Shown here piece after piece: positions 9,101-17,054 of a stretch of DNA of 64,000 nt (positions within the stretch are counted from its first letter, which is position 1; each line of letters begins with the position of its first letter). Both the position numbers and the translations under genes were made by a program. Source of the DNA: Ignavibacteria bacterium (GTDB lineage: Bacteria > Bacteroidota > Ignavibacteria > OLB7); contig JACKAE010000003.1 of assembly GCA_020635205.1 (NCBI GenBank), positions 1,002,596 to 1,066,595 of the forward strand, written 5' to 3'. The notes under the pieces were generated by a model. It did no database searches, was not told where the DNA came from, and worked only from the letters and a program-made list of their open reading frames with translations.

Positions 9101-12100
9101 AGTCCGGACAAGATTGCCGCCTGGCGAGCACCAGCCTCAATGTTCACATTATCACCCCCACCAATAACACTTCGGAAAGCATTGTTCCCGATAGAATTCG
9201 TATTCCCAGCAACGATTGCAGAACTGACTGCAGAACTACTGATGGAGTTGTTTTGGCCGCCACCAATCGTCGAGTAATTGGAACTGACCGTGTTGTTATG
9301 TCCCCCTCCGATCACGCCATAGTTCCCGCTAACGGAGTTGTTCTGTCCACCGGCAATCACTGTAAAGTCATTGCCATCCAGCATGTTCCCATCACCGCCA
9401 CCAATAAACGCGAAGGTGACTCCATTCCGAATTGTGTTGTTCCGACCACCTGCAATGGTTGAGTGGGCTGCGCTGATACTGTTCCCCTGGCCACCACCGA
9501 TGAATGTGTGGTTATCCGAGACAGTATTCTGTTGGCCTCCTGCGATTGTACCGTACGTCTGGCCACTCGCCGCAACGGAGTTGTTCTGTCCGCCACCAAT
9601 CACCGAATAGTGAGATGCGACGTTGTTGCTCTCTCCACCGGCAATAGTTGCATGCGCGGCACCAGAAGTGACTGTGTTCGTCTGGCCACCACCAATCACC
9701 GACCCAGTGCTGTTGTCACTGATCTTGTTTTCCCCACCACCAGAAATCGTTGCACGAATAGCTCCGCTTCCAATCGCACTGTGTCCTCCACCAGAAACCG
9801 TCGCCTGCCACGCATTGGAGTAGACAGTATCCTGAAAGCCTCCCACCATAGCTGAAAAGGCTCCAGTACCGATATAGTTGTTCCGACCACCGAGGATTGC
9901 GGAACGCTGTACCAGTATTGTGTTGTTGGTTCCCCCTCCGATAAACGATTCCTGAGCGTTCCCGCCAATTGTATTGTCGATTCCGTTGACAATTGCAGAA
10001 CGGGGGGACGAACTGGCAACCTCATTCCGTTCACCTCCGAGAACCCCACTGAAAGCTCCCCCGGCAACCTGTGATGTCGCCGAACGACTTCGCTGGAGGT
10101 CGACCGCGTCAGCCCCCCGAGCATTGCCGTCGGTTGTCATCTGAATGCTGCCGTTTGTGTTGAGAATCAGAGCATTGTCCGCCCCGTTGTTCACGTAGAT
10201 GTGCATACTCTGCGCATCGGTTGTTCCTAAGAAGTTCGTTCCCGGCGTTGTCCCGGCATTCCCGGTCAAGCTCCACGCGCTGTCGCTGACGTTGATAGAA
10301 GTGTTCGAAGCCCAGTCGAGCGTTACCTGGGTTCCGGCAATCGAGGCAACCAAAAGGATGTCACCTGCTGCACCGGCAGAAGCCGGAAGAATGTAGTTGA
10401 CGTTCGCCGTCTGATCCTGTGCCTGGAACGACGAATAGTTGACGCTGTTCGGGAAGTTTCCGGTTGTACTGTTCGCCTCGTAGAACCGTAGCTGACCCGC
10501 CACTCCGTTGTTGTTGGTCAACATCAGGTCAACATTACCGAAGACAGCAACATTGCTTTCGGTGACGGTCATCGGCCTGTCTCCGATAGTAACGGCATTG
10601 CTTGGCGTTGATGGATTGTCGCCGAGGAAGCCGAAACTTCCGGAGCCAACCTCAAGACCCCGACCACCCGGAATAGCGGCGTAGTATCCGGCTTTGTTGA
10701 AGCCACCACCACCGATGGCCGCACCGAACAACGTTTCGTTGCTCAGTCCACCAGCAATAGTGCTGGCCGAGATACGCGCCCAGTTGTTCTGGCCACCACC
10801 AACGGCTGCAAGCCAGACTGCCCGGTTGTTGCTGCCACCACTGACCGTACTGGCAAAACCATTCACCTCGTTGTTCTGGCCACCCGCAATTGTCGAGTGG
10901 ATTGAGCCTGCGTTAATTGTGTTTCCAAACCCGCCACTGATGGTTCCGTCATCTCCACCCTGAGAAATCTTGTTGTTCTGGCCACCACCTATCGTTGCGC
11001 GGTGTACTGCCGTATCAATCATGTTTGTGTAGCCGCCACCAATCGTCGAGGACTGGGCAGTGGGACTGATCGTGTTCCCGTTTCCGCCAGCAATTGTCGC
11101 GTCGTCTCCATCGGCCGCAATCGTGTTGTCCCGTCCACCCCCGATTGTCGCGCGGTTTGCGTCGTTGGCGATAATATTGGTATAGCCACCACCGATGGTC
11201 GAGGAAATTGCGTTAGTGCCGATCTGGTTGTCGAGGCCACCACTTATCGTTGTATACCGGGCATTCGCAACGTTGGCTTCTCCGCTGCGACCGCCACCAC
11301 CTATCGTCACGCCTTCGTGCCCTCCGGAGCTGTTCCCCTGATACCCCGCGACAATCGATGCACTGCTGCCGTTCGGCTCGAACCGCATCACCCGTCCACG
11401 TCCGTCGTTACCGTTCTTGTTCCCGTCGTCGACGTGAATCTCGAAAGCTTGGTTATCAGTTGTCCCGATGAAGTGTGTACCGGCTGTAGTTCCACTATTT
11501 CCAGTTGTCGTCCAGAAGTCGTCTTCAAATTCCGGAACAAGCGAGGCAATTGTTCGCATCTGAACGCTGTCGTTGCTGATAACCAACAGATCGGTTGCCC
11601 CACTCCCTCCACTCAAGTTGTCCAGAATCATTCCGTCGAACCTTGGGACTGCGTCGGTGTGGATATCCTGCGGAAGCGAGAGGGTAACGTCACCAGTTGC
11701 TTGATCCACGTTCACCTGGTTTGCTGTCCCGGTCAACGAGAGAACACCGGTATTCTGTACGTGAAGCGTATCACCCAACGCAACAGCCGCATCACCGGAG
11801 AGGCCAGCTCCATAGGCAACGTTGATCGAAGCGTTCGCAAGCTCCACGTTGTCAATCGAACCAGCAGGTAGATTCACAGCCGTACCGTTCACTGTCAGGT
11901 CACCTTCTGATATTACATTCCCCGAAGCGTCAACGCGAAGGTTGCTATTCTCCACCCAAGAAGTTCCATCGTAGCGGAGTGTGGCATCGGTTGTCCCTAC
12001 CGGAAGTACTCCTCCCGGATGGAGTGAACTGAACGTACGATTCTCAAGTGATCCCCCGTTGCTGACAATCAGATCAGTCGATGAGCTTCCGGTCACCATG

Positions 12101-14376
12101 TTGTCGAGTATAAGGCCATCGAATGTTGGGATTGCATCGGTGTGAATGTCCTGCGGAAGCGAGAGAGTAACGTCACCGGTTGCTTGATCCACGTTTACCT
12201 GGTTTGTTGTCCCGGTCAACGAGAGAACACCGGTATTCTGTACGTGAAGCGTATCACCCAACGCAACAGCCGCATCACCGGAGAGGCCAGCTCCATAGGC
12301 AACGTTGATCGAAGCGTTCGCAAGCTCCACGTTGTCAATTGAACCAGCAGGTAGATTCACAGCCGTGCCGTTCACTGTCAGATCACCCTCTGATATTACA
12401 TTCCCCGAAGCGTCAACGCGCAGGTTGCTATTCTCCACCCAAGAAGTTCCATCGTGGCGGAGTGTGGCATCGGTTGTTCCCACCGGAAGTACTCCTCCCG
12501 GGTGGAGTGAGCTGAACGTACGATTCTCAAGTGATCCCCCGTTGCTGACAATCAGATCAGTCGATGAGCTTCCGGTCACCATGTTGTCGAGTATAAGGCC
12601 ATCGAATGTTGGGATTGCATCGGTGTGAATGTCCTGCGGAAGCGAGAGAGTAACGTCACCGGTTGCTTGATCCACGTTTACCTGGTTTGTTGTCCCGGTC
12701 AACGAGAGAACACCGGTATTCTGTACGTGAAGCGTATCCCCTAACGCAACAGCCGCATCACCGGAGAGGCCAGCTCCATAGGCAACGTTGATCGAAGCGT
12801 TCGCAAGCTCCACATTGTCGATCGAACCAGCAGGTAGATTCACAGCCGTGCCGTTTACCGTCAGACTCCCATTCAAGACTGCATCCCCAGCTATCGTCAG
12901 ACTCTGTCCGTTTACCGAATCGACGTTCAGTTGGCTGGACCAGACTGGACCTGTGGCTGTCGGGTTAACAGTCAACACCTGATTCGGAGTTCCAACAGGA
13001 AGTTCAGTTGCAACGTTCGTTCCGTTGCCGTACCAGAGTGCTCCTCTGCTGAGGGGGGCAGCATCGGTCACCACTACAACGCCCGGCTCCCAGACACCGG
13101 TTGTGTTGTTCCAGCGCATCACCCATCCCTCTTGCGGCATCACCTGCGCAGTCCGAACCCACTGCCGACCTTCCCAGTAGATCATCTGCCCGATTGTCTC
13201 ACCATTAATCAACCGCAGAGGATCACCCGGGCTTCCGGTTCCAAAGAGTGGAGGAGTAACAAGCGACAGGGAGGGAGCAGGACGCCACGCCTGTGCACTG
13301 TTATCCCATCGGAGAACTTCTCCCTCCGCTGCACCCTGTTGCGCTAACCTGAGAGGATCCGCAACAGTTCCGTTGCCGCTGATCTCTTCGTCTCCCTCCA
13401 CACTCTCCTCCCCTGCAACCCAAGTAGCCGCAACATCATCCCACCGCAGAACATCCCCCTCACTTGGCGGGATGGTACTATTCGGAATCCACTCGGTAGC
13501 ATTCCAGTAGAGAATTTGCCCCCGGGCTATACCATCTTTCAAGGCGAGAGGATTGGTGGACGATCCCGTCCCGTTCAGTGGTGACTTGACCGTTACCCCC
13601 GCCTCTCCCGGCTGCCAAGCTCCCACACCACTGTTCCAGACAAGTGGCTGGCCGTCGACTGCCCCCATGTCAGCAATGCCGAGCGGGTTGGCCGCCGTTC
13701 CATCTCCCTTCAGTCGGGGGGTCGTCAATACGCCGGGAGTGACAGCTTCCCACGCTCCGGCTGACCCATTCCACCGAATCACCTGCCCGTCGGTTGGGTT
13801 CGTCGGCAACTGGTTCGGCACAGCAATCGTGATTGTAGAGCCAGCCTCGGTTACTGTTGCCAGACCGGTTCCCACAACAGTCAGCCTCCCCTCCAATCCA
13901 TTCAACGTGTGGACAACGTCGGGCGCAGCCGGGTCCAGAGTCATCGCCGTCTCGGCTCGATATGCGTTCCTTGCGTTCATCGCATAGGGAGTAGAGACGA
14001 AGGGAATACGAGGGGTCATCTCTGCTTGTCCCTCAAGCTCAATCGCAAGCCAGTAGGGCTGGTCGAACGGTAAGGTCAAAGGTGCGGAGAGTCCCAGTAA
14101 CGTCTCGAAAATTCCGTCAATTGTCGAAACGGTATTTGTCTCCTCCCACAAAGCTGCTCCGCCAGTTTCGGCAGAGTAAATTCTGAACGTTAGTTTGTAG
14201 TCTGCATCGGGAACCGCTGTCCGAAGAGCGTCCGAGAGAACCCCCTGATAGTTCAGCAACTGCGGTATCTGGCTCTGTCCACGCAGCTGTGGCACAAAGG
14301 CAAAGAATCCCGATAGGAGAAGAAGTATAAAGGGTGTCCGTAATCTGTTAAACGTACTCATCTTCGTGGCTTGCAT
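6148..14376 (-). CDS. giant secreted YadA-head-like repeat protein (2742 aa)
   Basis: A signal peptide (~1-34) is followed by a domain starting IPQLLNYQGVLSDA (~36-140), seen at the N-terminus of other secreted fibre proteins. Residues ~190-440 hold repeated tryptophan units such as GEVLRWDNSAQAW. Three near-identical 161-residue units occupy ~500-915. The rest, to ~2640, is dominated by 14-16-residue repeats of the type ATIGGGxNNTI, interrupted three times by the 'FGNTDLWLANN ... QLRFYEAN' module. The last ~90 residues form a beta-rich cap that differs from those of the 651- and 1204-aa proteins. No YadA anchor, T9SS sorting signal or transmembrane segment is visible after the signal peptide. 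The gene is 32 bases downstream of the beta-barrel candidate at 14409-15317, probably in one operon, so that protein may help anchor or export it. An alternative ATG lies at 14361. Coding-strand G9 at 8095-8103. Confidence 0.75.
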   Translation of the reverse strand: MQATKMSTFNRLRTPFILLLLSGFFAFVPQLRGQSQIPQLLNYQGVLSDALRTAVPDADYKLTFRIYSAETGGAALWEETNTVSTIDGIFETLLGLSAPLTLPFDQPYWLAIELEGQAEMTPRIPFVSTPYAMNARNAYRAETAMTLDPAAPDVVHTLNGLEGRLTVVGTGLATVTEAGSTITIAVPNQLPTNPTDGQVIRWNGSAGAWEAVTPGVLTTPRLKGDGTAANPLGIADMGAVDGQPLVWNSGVGAWQPGEAGVTVKSPLNGTGSSTNPLALKDGIARGQILYWNATEWIPNSTIPPSEGDVLRWDDVAATWVAGEESVEGDEEISGNGTVADPLRLAQQGAAEGEVLRWDNSAQAWRPAPSLSLVTPPLFGTGSPGDPLRLINGETIGQMIYWEGRQWVRTAQVMPQEGWVMRWNNTTGVWEPGVVVVTDAAPLSRGALWYGNGTNVATELPVGTPNQVLTVNPTATGPVWSSQLNVDSVNGQSLTIAGDAVLNGSLTVNGTAVNLPAGSIDNVELANASINVAYGAGLSGDAAVALGDTLHVQNTGVLSLTGTTNQVNVDQATGDVTLSLPQDIHTDAIPTFDGLILDNMVTGSSSTDLIVSNGGSLENRTFSSLHPGGVLPVGTTDATLRHDGTSWVENSNLRVDASGNVISEGDLTVNGTAVNLPAGSIDNVELANASINVAYGAGLSGDAAVALGDTLHVQNTGVLSLTGTTNQVNVDQATGDVTLSLPQDIHTDAIPTFDGLILDNMVTGSSSTDLIVSNGGSLENRTFSSLHPGGVLPVGTTDATLRYDGTSWVENSNLRVDASGNVISEGDLTVNGTAVNLPAGSIDNVELANASINVAYGAGLSGDAAVALGDTLHVQNTGVLSLTGTANQVNVDQATGDVTLSLPQDIHTDAVPRFDGMILDNLSGGSGATDLLVISNDSVQMRTIASLVPEFEDDFWTTTGNSGTTAGTHFIGTTDNQAFEIHVDDGNKNGNDGRGRVMRFEPNGSSASIVAGYQGNSSGGHEGVTIGGGGRSGEANVANARYTTISGGLDNQIGTNAISSTIGGGYTNIIANDANRATIGGGRDNTIAADGDDATIAGGNGNTISPTAQSSTIGGGYTNMIDTAVHRATIGGGQNNKISQGGDDGTISGGFGNTINAGSIHSTIAGGQNNEVNGFASTVSGGSNNRAVWLAAVGGGQNNWARISASTIAGGLSNETLFGAAIGGGGFNKAGYYAAIPGGRGLEVGSGSFGFLGDNPSTPSNAVTIGDRPMTVTESNVAVFGNVDLMLTNNNGVAGQLRFYEANSTTGNFPNSVNYSSFQAQDQTANVNYILPASAGAAGDILLVASIAGTQVTLDWASNTSINVSDSAWSLTGNAGTTPGTNFLGTTDAQSMHIYVNNGADNALILNTNGSIQMTTDGNARGADAVDLQRSRSATSQVAGGAFSGVLGGERNEVASSSPRSAIVNGIDNTIGGNAQESFIGGGTNNTILVQRSAILGGRNNYIGTGAFSAMVGGFQDTVYSNAWQATVSGGGHSAIGSGAIRATISGGGENKISDNSTGSVIGGGQTNTVTSGAAHATIAGGESNNVASHYSVIGGGQNNSVAASGQTYGTIAGGQQNTVSDNHTFIGGGQGNSISAAHSTIAGGRNNTIRNGVTFAFIGGGDGNMLDGNDFTVIAGGQNNSVSGNYGVIGGGHNNTVSSNYSTIGGGQNNSISSSAVSSAIVAGNTNSIGNNAFRSVIGGGDNVNIEAGARQAAILSGLDNTISLNAYHTFIGSGWRQLIDTNASDAAIVGGQRNTIGNNADRSFIGAGDNNAINAGSYSSAIGAGSGNSIEVTAYRSFIGAGDNLRIGSNSRESAIISGINNLIGQNSFRSFIGSGFDNTIDTNANDAGLVGGQHNIIGNGSDRSFIGAGENLTIGTGSSNSFIGAGQKNTIENSAGNTVIGGGSNNRINTNATGSTIGGGANNTIDTGANRSLISGGLNHVIGKNADDATIGGGRFNEVYAGVSVVSGGTNNIINTGATQSTIGGGNGNVIETNTNQGTISGGQQNYIGNNADQSTIGGGRRDTILTSNATISGGSDHMISTGAGHGVIGGGTANSIGAGSWQTTIAGGGGNAIGASSWVATIAGGSGGQIGDNSAGSTIGGGSQNAITGRLSVIPGGRELTLNGNSSFGFLGNESGNFDMTVAANEVAVFGNTDLWLANNNNGASQLRFYEANNTTGAFPNGTNYSSFQARSQAADINYLLPDTAGIVGDVLSVASVSGSQVTLDWTAGGSASTINVSDSAWSLTGNAGTTAGTNFVGTTDVQALHLYVNSGSSNALILNTNGSIQHDNGGNARGNNAIDLQQSRTNATEVASGTGAVIVGGSDNTVASNNAGVVTGLRNSISTADLSFIGGGNDNTITASNGVIGGGASNSISATNGTIGGGSGNTISGATNATIGGGVRNSIDQNIRSTIGGGYENHMAINAGASVIAGGEQDTIYDGSWQVTIAGGGRNVVGANSWLSTIGGGRLNTIGDSSTSSVIAGGTENSLTGRTSVIAGGRELTLDGNGSFGYLSNESGSLPMSVTSDEVAVFGNTDLWLANNNNGASQLRFYEANNTTGTFPNGTNYTSFKAGPQTADIDYTLPTATPNAAANGTDLGTGYMETDNAGTMSWRQSVVVTATNLNFGNVASQTSSDVTVTVTGAAVGDIVNIGVDNAAVAANSCYTAWVSAANTVTIRFNNYSLAAIAPATTNTFKVQVTK
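8095..8103 (-). repeat. G9 homopolymer in coding strand
   Basis: Nine consecutive C on the + strand lie within the repeat region of the giant fibre gene. This is the longest homopolymer I noticed in the window and a plausible slippage site. In this sequence the frame is intact. Confidence 0.6.
11640..12870 (-). repeat. 483-bp direct tandem repeats, ~2.6 copies
   Basis: The same sequence recurs with a period of exactly 483 bases: the GTTGATCGAAG landmark is at 11821, 12304 and 12787. Only scattered substitutions separate the copies. The unit encodes 161 residues of the giant fibre protein (INVAYGAGLSGDAAVAL ... LPQDIHTDAIPTFDG). Because 483 is divisible by three, gain or loss of a unit keeps the frame. 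Confidence 0.85.
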
Positions 14377-14408
14377 TGAGATATGTAGAGATACTTGTTT
14401 TCAGTTTT

Positions 14409-15317
14409 TCAGTCATTGTTATCCGACGACGAGCCGGTAGATGTATCAGGCTCTGGCTGAATCGGCACAATAAGCCGCCTGTCACCCGGTTCCAGAGGAG
14501 AAGGACTTTTTGCCCTTCCAATCGAGATGACTTGTAGTTCCAGACCAAACCGGAGACCTCGCATCTGCCAGTCGCGCTCTCCTACAACCGGACTGAGTCC
14601 GTGCCAGAAGGCCACTTCAGGAACCAACATCATAGTTCCAGTAGTATTCAATGGCAGATCGTAGCGAATACCTGCTTGTAGAGATAGCTGTAGAGATGAG
14701 GCGTCGGGAAGTTTTCCGTCGGAGACCAAACGAATCCGGCTGTTGTTCTCGTAGCGAATGTTCGACGGCTCGAGAATGCGCTCCTCCTGGTGGAAGTTCG
14801 TACTCAGCGAGAAGTCAGTCCGAACTCCGCCGAACAGTCCAACTCGGTTGATTGGCTGGAATGTCACGAACGTTTCTAAGGCAAGACCCGACTGCGATTC
14901 GTCGATGGAGTGGAGGAAGGTGGCACGTACCGTATCTCGATCGGCTGTCACCAGTTCGTCTTCTTCAGTTTCCAGAAGACCACTGTAGCTTGCGTAGAGG
15001 AGCCGCCCACTAAGGGAGAAGTGTTGCGCAAGCGACAACTCGACAGCCGCACCGAGTGAGAGACCGTTCCCGCTCCCCCCCTTGTATTCAGGGCAACAGC
15101 TTGGAACTCCGGGAAGACCGGTCATATTCACCTGATGGTCGATCAGTCCCCAACCGAGGAATCCACCGATGCGCCATCTATCGCTACCCTGCCCCTTTGT
15201 GGGAATAGTGGAACAGAGTGCGATTAGTAGAATCGCCGTACTCAAGGCAACAATCCTTCCCCCCGATTGCCCACTCTGTTGCTCCTTCTGTCGATATGTT
15301 CTCACATTCTTCTCCAT
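14409..15317 (-). CDS. outer-membrane beta-barrel candidate
   Basis: This encodes 302 residues with a signal peptide at ~20-43 (IVALSTAILLIALCSTIPTKGQG). The mature part shows alternating amphipathic strands typical of small outer-membrane barrels, e.g. WRIGGFLGWGLIDHQ, HFSLSGRLLYASYSG and VGLFGGVRTDFSLSTNF near the middle, and GLRFGLELQVISIG near the end. The tail is proline/aspartate rich. It lies between a T9SS cargo gene (15442-16413) and the giant fibre gene, all leftward, with 124- and 32-base gaps, so an operon is likely. It could anchor or assemble the fibre, but I see no family-specific motif. A C7 tract at 15075-15081 lies in the coding region. Confidence 0.6.
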   Translation of the reverse strand: MEKNVRTYRQKEQQSGQSGGRIVALSTAILLIALCSTIPTKGQGSDRWRIGGFLGWGLIDHQVNMTGLPGVPSCCPEYKGGSGNGLSLGAAVELSLAQHFSLSGRLLYASYSGLLETEEDELVTADRDTVRATFLHSIDESQSGLALETFVTFQPINRVGLFGGVRTDFSLSTNFHQEERILEPSNIRYENNSRIRLVSDGKLPDASSLQLSLQAGIRYDLPLNTTGTMMLVPEVAFWHGLSPVVGERDWQMRGLRFGLELQVISIGRAKSPSPLEPGDRRLIVPIQPEPDTSTGSSSDNND

Positions 15318-15441
15318 TGTCCAGTTCTTCGTTGTTCTACCTTGCGCAATTGCCCCTGCCGGAAAACCTTGTAGTCGACTTCACGGTATTTTCACAGTAT
15401 TGCCGAACACCAGACAGAGCCTAAGTGAACGGCACTTGAAA

Positions 15442-16413
15442 TCACTCCCTCACTATCAGCCGTCGCGTAATCGTTGTTGCCGGAAGCCGGAGAATTAGGG
15501 TGTAGGTTCCGGACGGAATAGTCGTCAGGTCGAGCGAGAGTCGATAGGAACGATCTGCCTCCATTTGCTGTTGAGCAAGCTGCGCCACTTCGGCTCCGAG
15601 AAGGTTAACCAAGCGGATATCGGCCATCCCACTCTCGTTCGGCGTACACTCGATTGTGGCACTCGACGAAGCCGGGTTCGGCCAGATCGAAAGGCGTGCG
15701 GCGGCTCCTGACTCTATCAGGCGGATCTGATCCCCCTCGCGGCAAACGTCGAGTAGAGTTAAGGCACCATGCTCTTCCACAACCGAAATTCGCTCCTCAC
15801 CGAGCCTGCTCCAGGTAAACTCTTCGATAGTTAAAGGGGTTCCCTCCTGATTACCAAGTGCTGTGAGGAATGAAAAGGAGGCAATGATCCCTTCCGGTGA
15901 TCTGGCGGTATCCCTAATCTCCAACACACAGTCATCCCCATCCCAATTGCAGGTCGGAGTGCCCTCGATAGGGTGAAGCAGTGTGCCGTTGAACCGGATG
16001 CGCGCCGTGAAAGGACGGGGAAAAAATGGTCTGGTAAGCTCACGTGGGAAGAAGGTCTTCAACGTGAGGTCAACGCTCACTCGCGTTTCCACGTTTGTCT
16101 CGATGATCGGGAGAGAGACTGTGGTCACCACTTCCGGCTGGTAGGCCTTGTACCAGAAGCCGACATCGTGTCGCTCGAACGCTCCGCCGGTCTTCAATCT
16201 GCCAACTGCAGTCTGCGAGAGTGTCCCCCGCACAACAGTGCCGGTAGTTTGCGTGGTTCCCCCCCCGCCGGAGATCACATCCCGAGTCACAGTTGGGCTA
16301 ACTGTCTGGGAGAAAACTGTAGAGCAGATAATGGCTACGCCGAAGATTGTGAGGGGGAGAATTACTCTATATCGCCGGAAACATGGCCGGAAATGTTGTG
16401 CGTGGTATATCAT
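15442..16413 (-). CDS. secreted protein with type IX secretion sorting domain
   Basis: This encodes about 323 residues. I chose the ATG at 16413 because it puts a signal peptide (RVILPLTIFGVAIICSTVFSQ) near the start; the longer frame to 16518 adds 35 unlikely residues. The last ~80 residues are a classic Por/T9SS type A C-terminal sorting domain: the LSIWPNPASSSATIE opening, a middle IRLVNLLGAEVAQL strand and the SGTYTLILRLPATTITRRLIV ending. The middle region is probably beta-sandwich. It is the best lineage marker in the window. It is the first gene of the leftward cluster that continues with the barrel and the giant fibre. A G8 tract lies near the mature N-terminus (16259-16266). Confidence 0.8.
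   Translation of the reverse strand: MIYHAQHFRPCFRRYRVILPLTIFGVAIICSTVFSQTVSPTVTRDVISGGGGTTQTTGTVVRGTLSQTAVGRLKTGGAFERHDVGFWYKAYQPEVVTTVSLPIIETNVETRVSVDLTLKTFFPRELTRPFFPRPFTARIRFNGTLLHPIEGTPTCNWDGDDCVLEIRDTARSPEGIIASFSFLTALGNQEGTPLTIEEFTWSRLGEERISVVEEHGALTLLDVCREGDQIRLIESGAAARLSIWPNPASSSATIECTPNESGMADIRLVNLLGAEVAQLAQQQMEADRSYRLSLDLTTIPSGTYTLILRLPATTITRRLIVRE
16259..16266 (-). repeat. G8 homopolymer near the 5' end of the T9SS cargo gene
   Basis: Eight C on the + strand encode a run of glycines (SGGGGTT) about 50 codons after the start. Slippage here would remove almost the whole protein, which is the usual position for a phase-variable tract. The tract length is at the lower end for that. 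Confidence 0.5.
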
Positions 16414-16723
16414 GGCTTGAGCTGTCGGTCCAACCGAAGAACTATCTTGTCTGACTGTTGTTGACAGAACAATAATAGTGGGGAGCACTCTACCAGAGCA
16501 AACAGGTATGGGGTGCATTGGGGGTGCATTGTGCCCACCACATACATCGATTGTGGATCGCGAGAATGGCGTTCAGAAATGTCGACACGTCAAGTTGATC
16601 TACCTAACGGCTCTCTCTCCCCTCCGTGGTGGTTCTCTTACGGTCAACTCCTCATAAGCACTATCGGCACGTATATGTTTATGTTCTTTGAATATTCCAT
16701 AAAAGAGTTACCGAACTCACATT

Positions 16724-16747
16724 AACACCCTGGTTCACCGGGGTGTT
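16724..16747. repeat. TTAACACCC-type hairpin, copy 1
   Basis: AACACCCTGGT pairs with ACCGGGGTGTT around a 2-base loop. It is preceded by ATT, giving ATTAACACCC, exactly as at 54215-54224, where a similar hairpin occurs. Two copies with the same left flank suggest a dispersed short element rather than a terminator; there is no T-tract. Confidence 0.45.
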
Positions 16748-16943
16748 CTGGAACATTAGCAGAAGAGAAAACGGCTTCGAGTCGTTTCTTGACCAGTCTT
16801 CACCTGACTCCGCCCAACTCAAGTCGGGGGGCAACATGACCTGAGATCACATTCCCAACTAATTCTGCGAAGAACATAAATACGTACCCTCAGCTCTATC
16901 AGAAACGCTCTTAGAGAAGGTCCCCAACAACCTCGGGTATATC

Positions 16944-16990
16944 AGAAAAAAAACGTGGACCGCAGAAACTCTCTGTTTCCACGATCCACG
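16944..16990 (-). terminator. intrinsic terminator of the 1204-aa fibre gene
   Basis: Read leftward, CGTGGA (complement of 16985-16990) and its partner TCCACG (complement of 16954-16959) close a stem-loop. An inner GAAAC/GTTTC stem lies inside it, and eight T follow (16946-16953 are A on the + strand). It lies about 65 bases beyond the stop codon at 17055. Confidence 0.75.
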
Positions 16991-17054
16991 ATCTATTGAG
17001 ATATGCTACTCGGTCGAGACTCCCCCAACCTACCGAGGGTATTCCTCAACAGGC

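Larger units (their letters stand above)
16414..17054. other. intergenic region with two hairpins
   Basis: About 640 bases without a convincing gene. It holds a short tandem of GGGGTGCATTG near 16510-16532, the hairpin at 16724-16747 and the leftward terminator at 16944-16990. The promoter of the T9SS cargo gene should lie at its left end, but I see no clear motif. Confidence 0.4.

Noticed and set aside
6148..14376. True trimeric autotransporter (complete YadA-type adhesin)
   Set aside because: The head repeats are YadA-like, but the C-terminal membrane anchor barrel is absent from all four proteins, so I describe them only as YadA-head-like.
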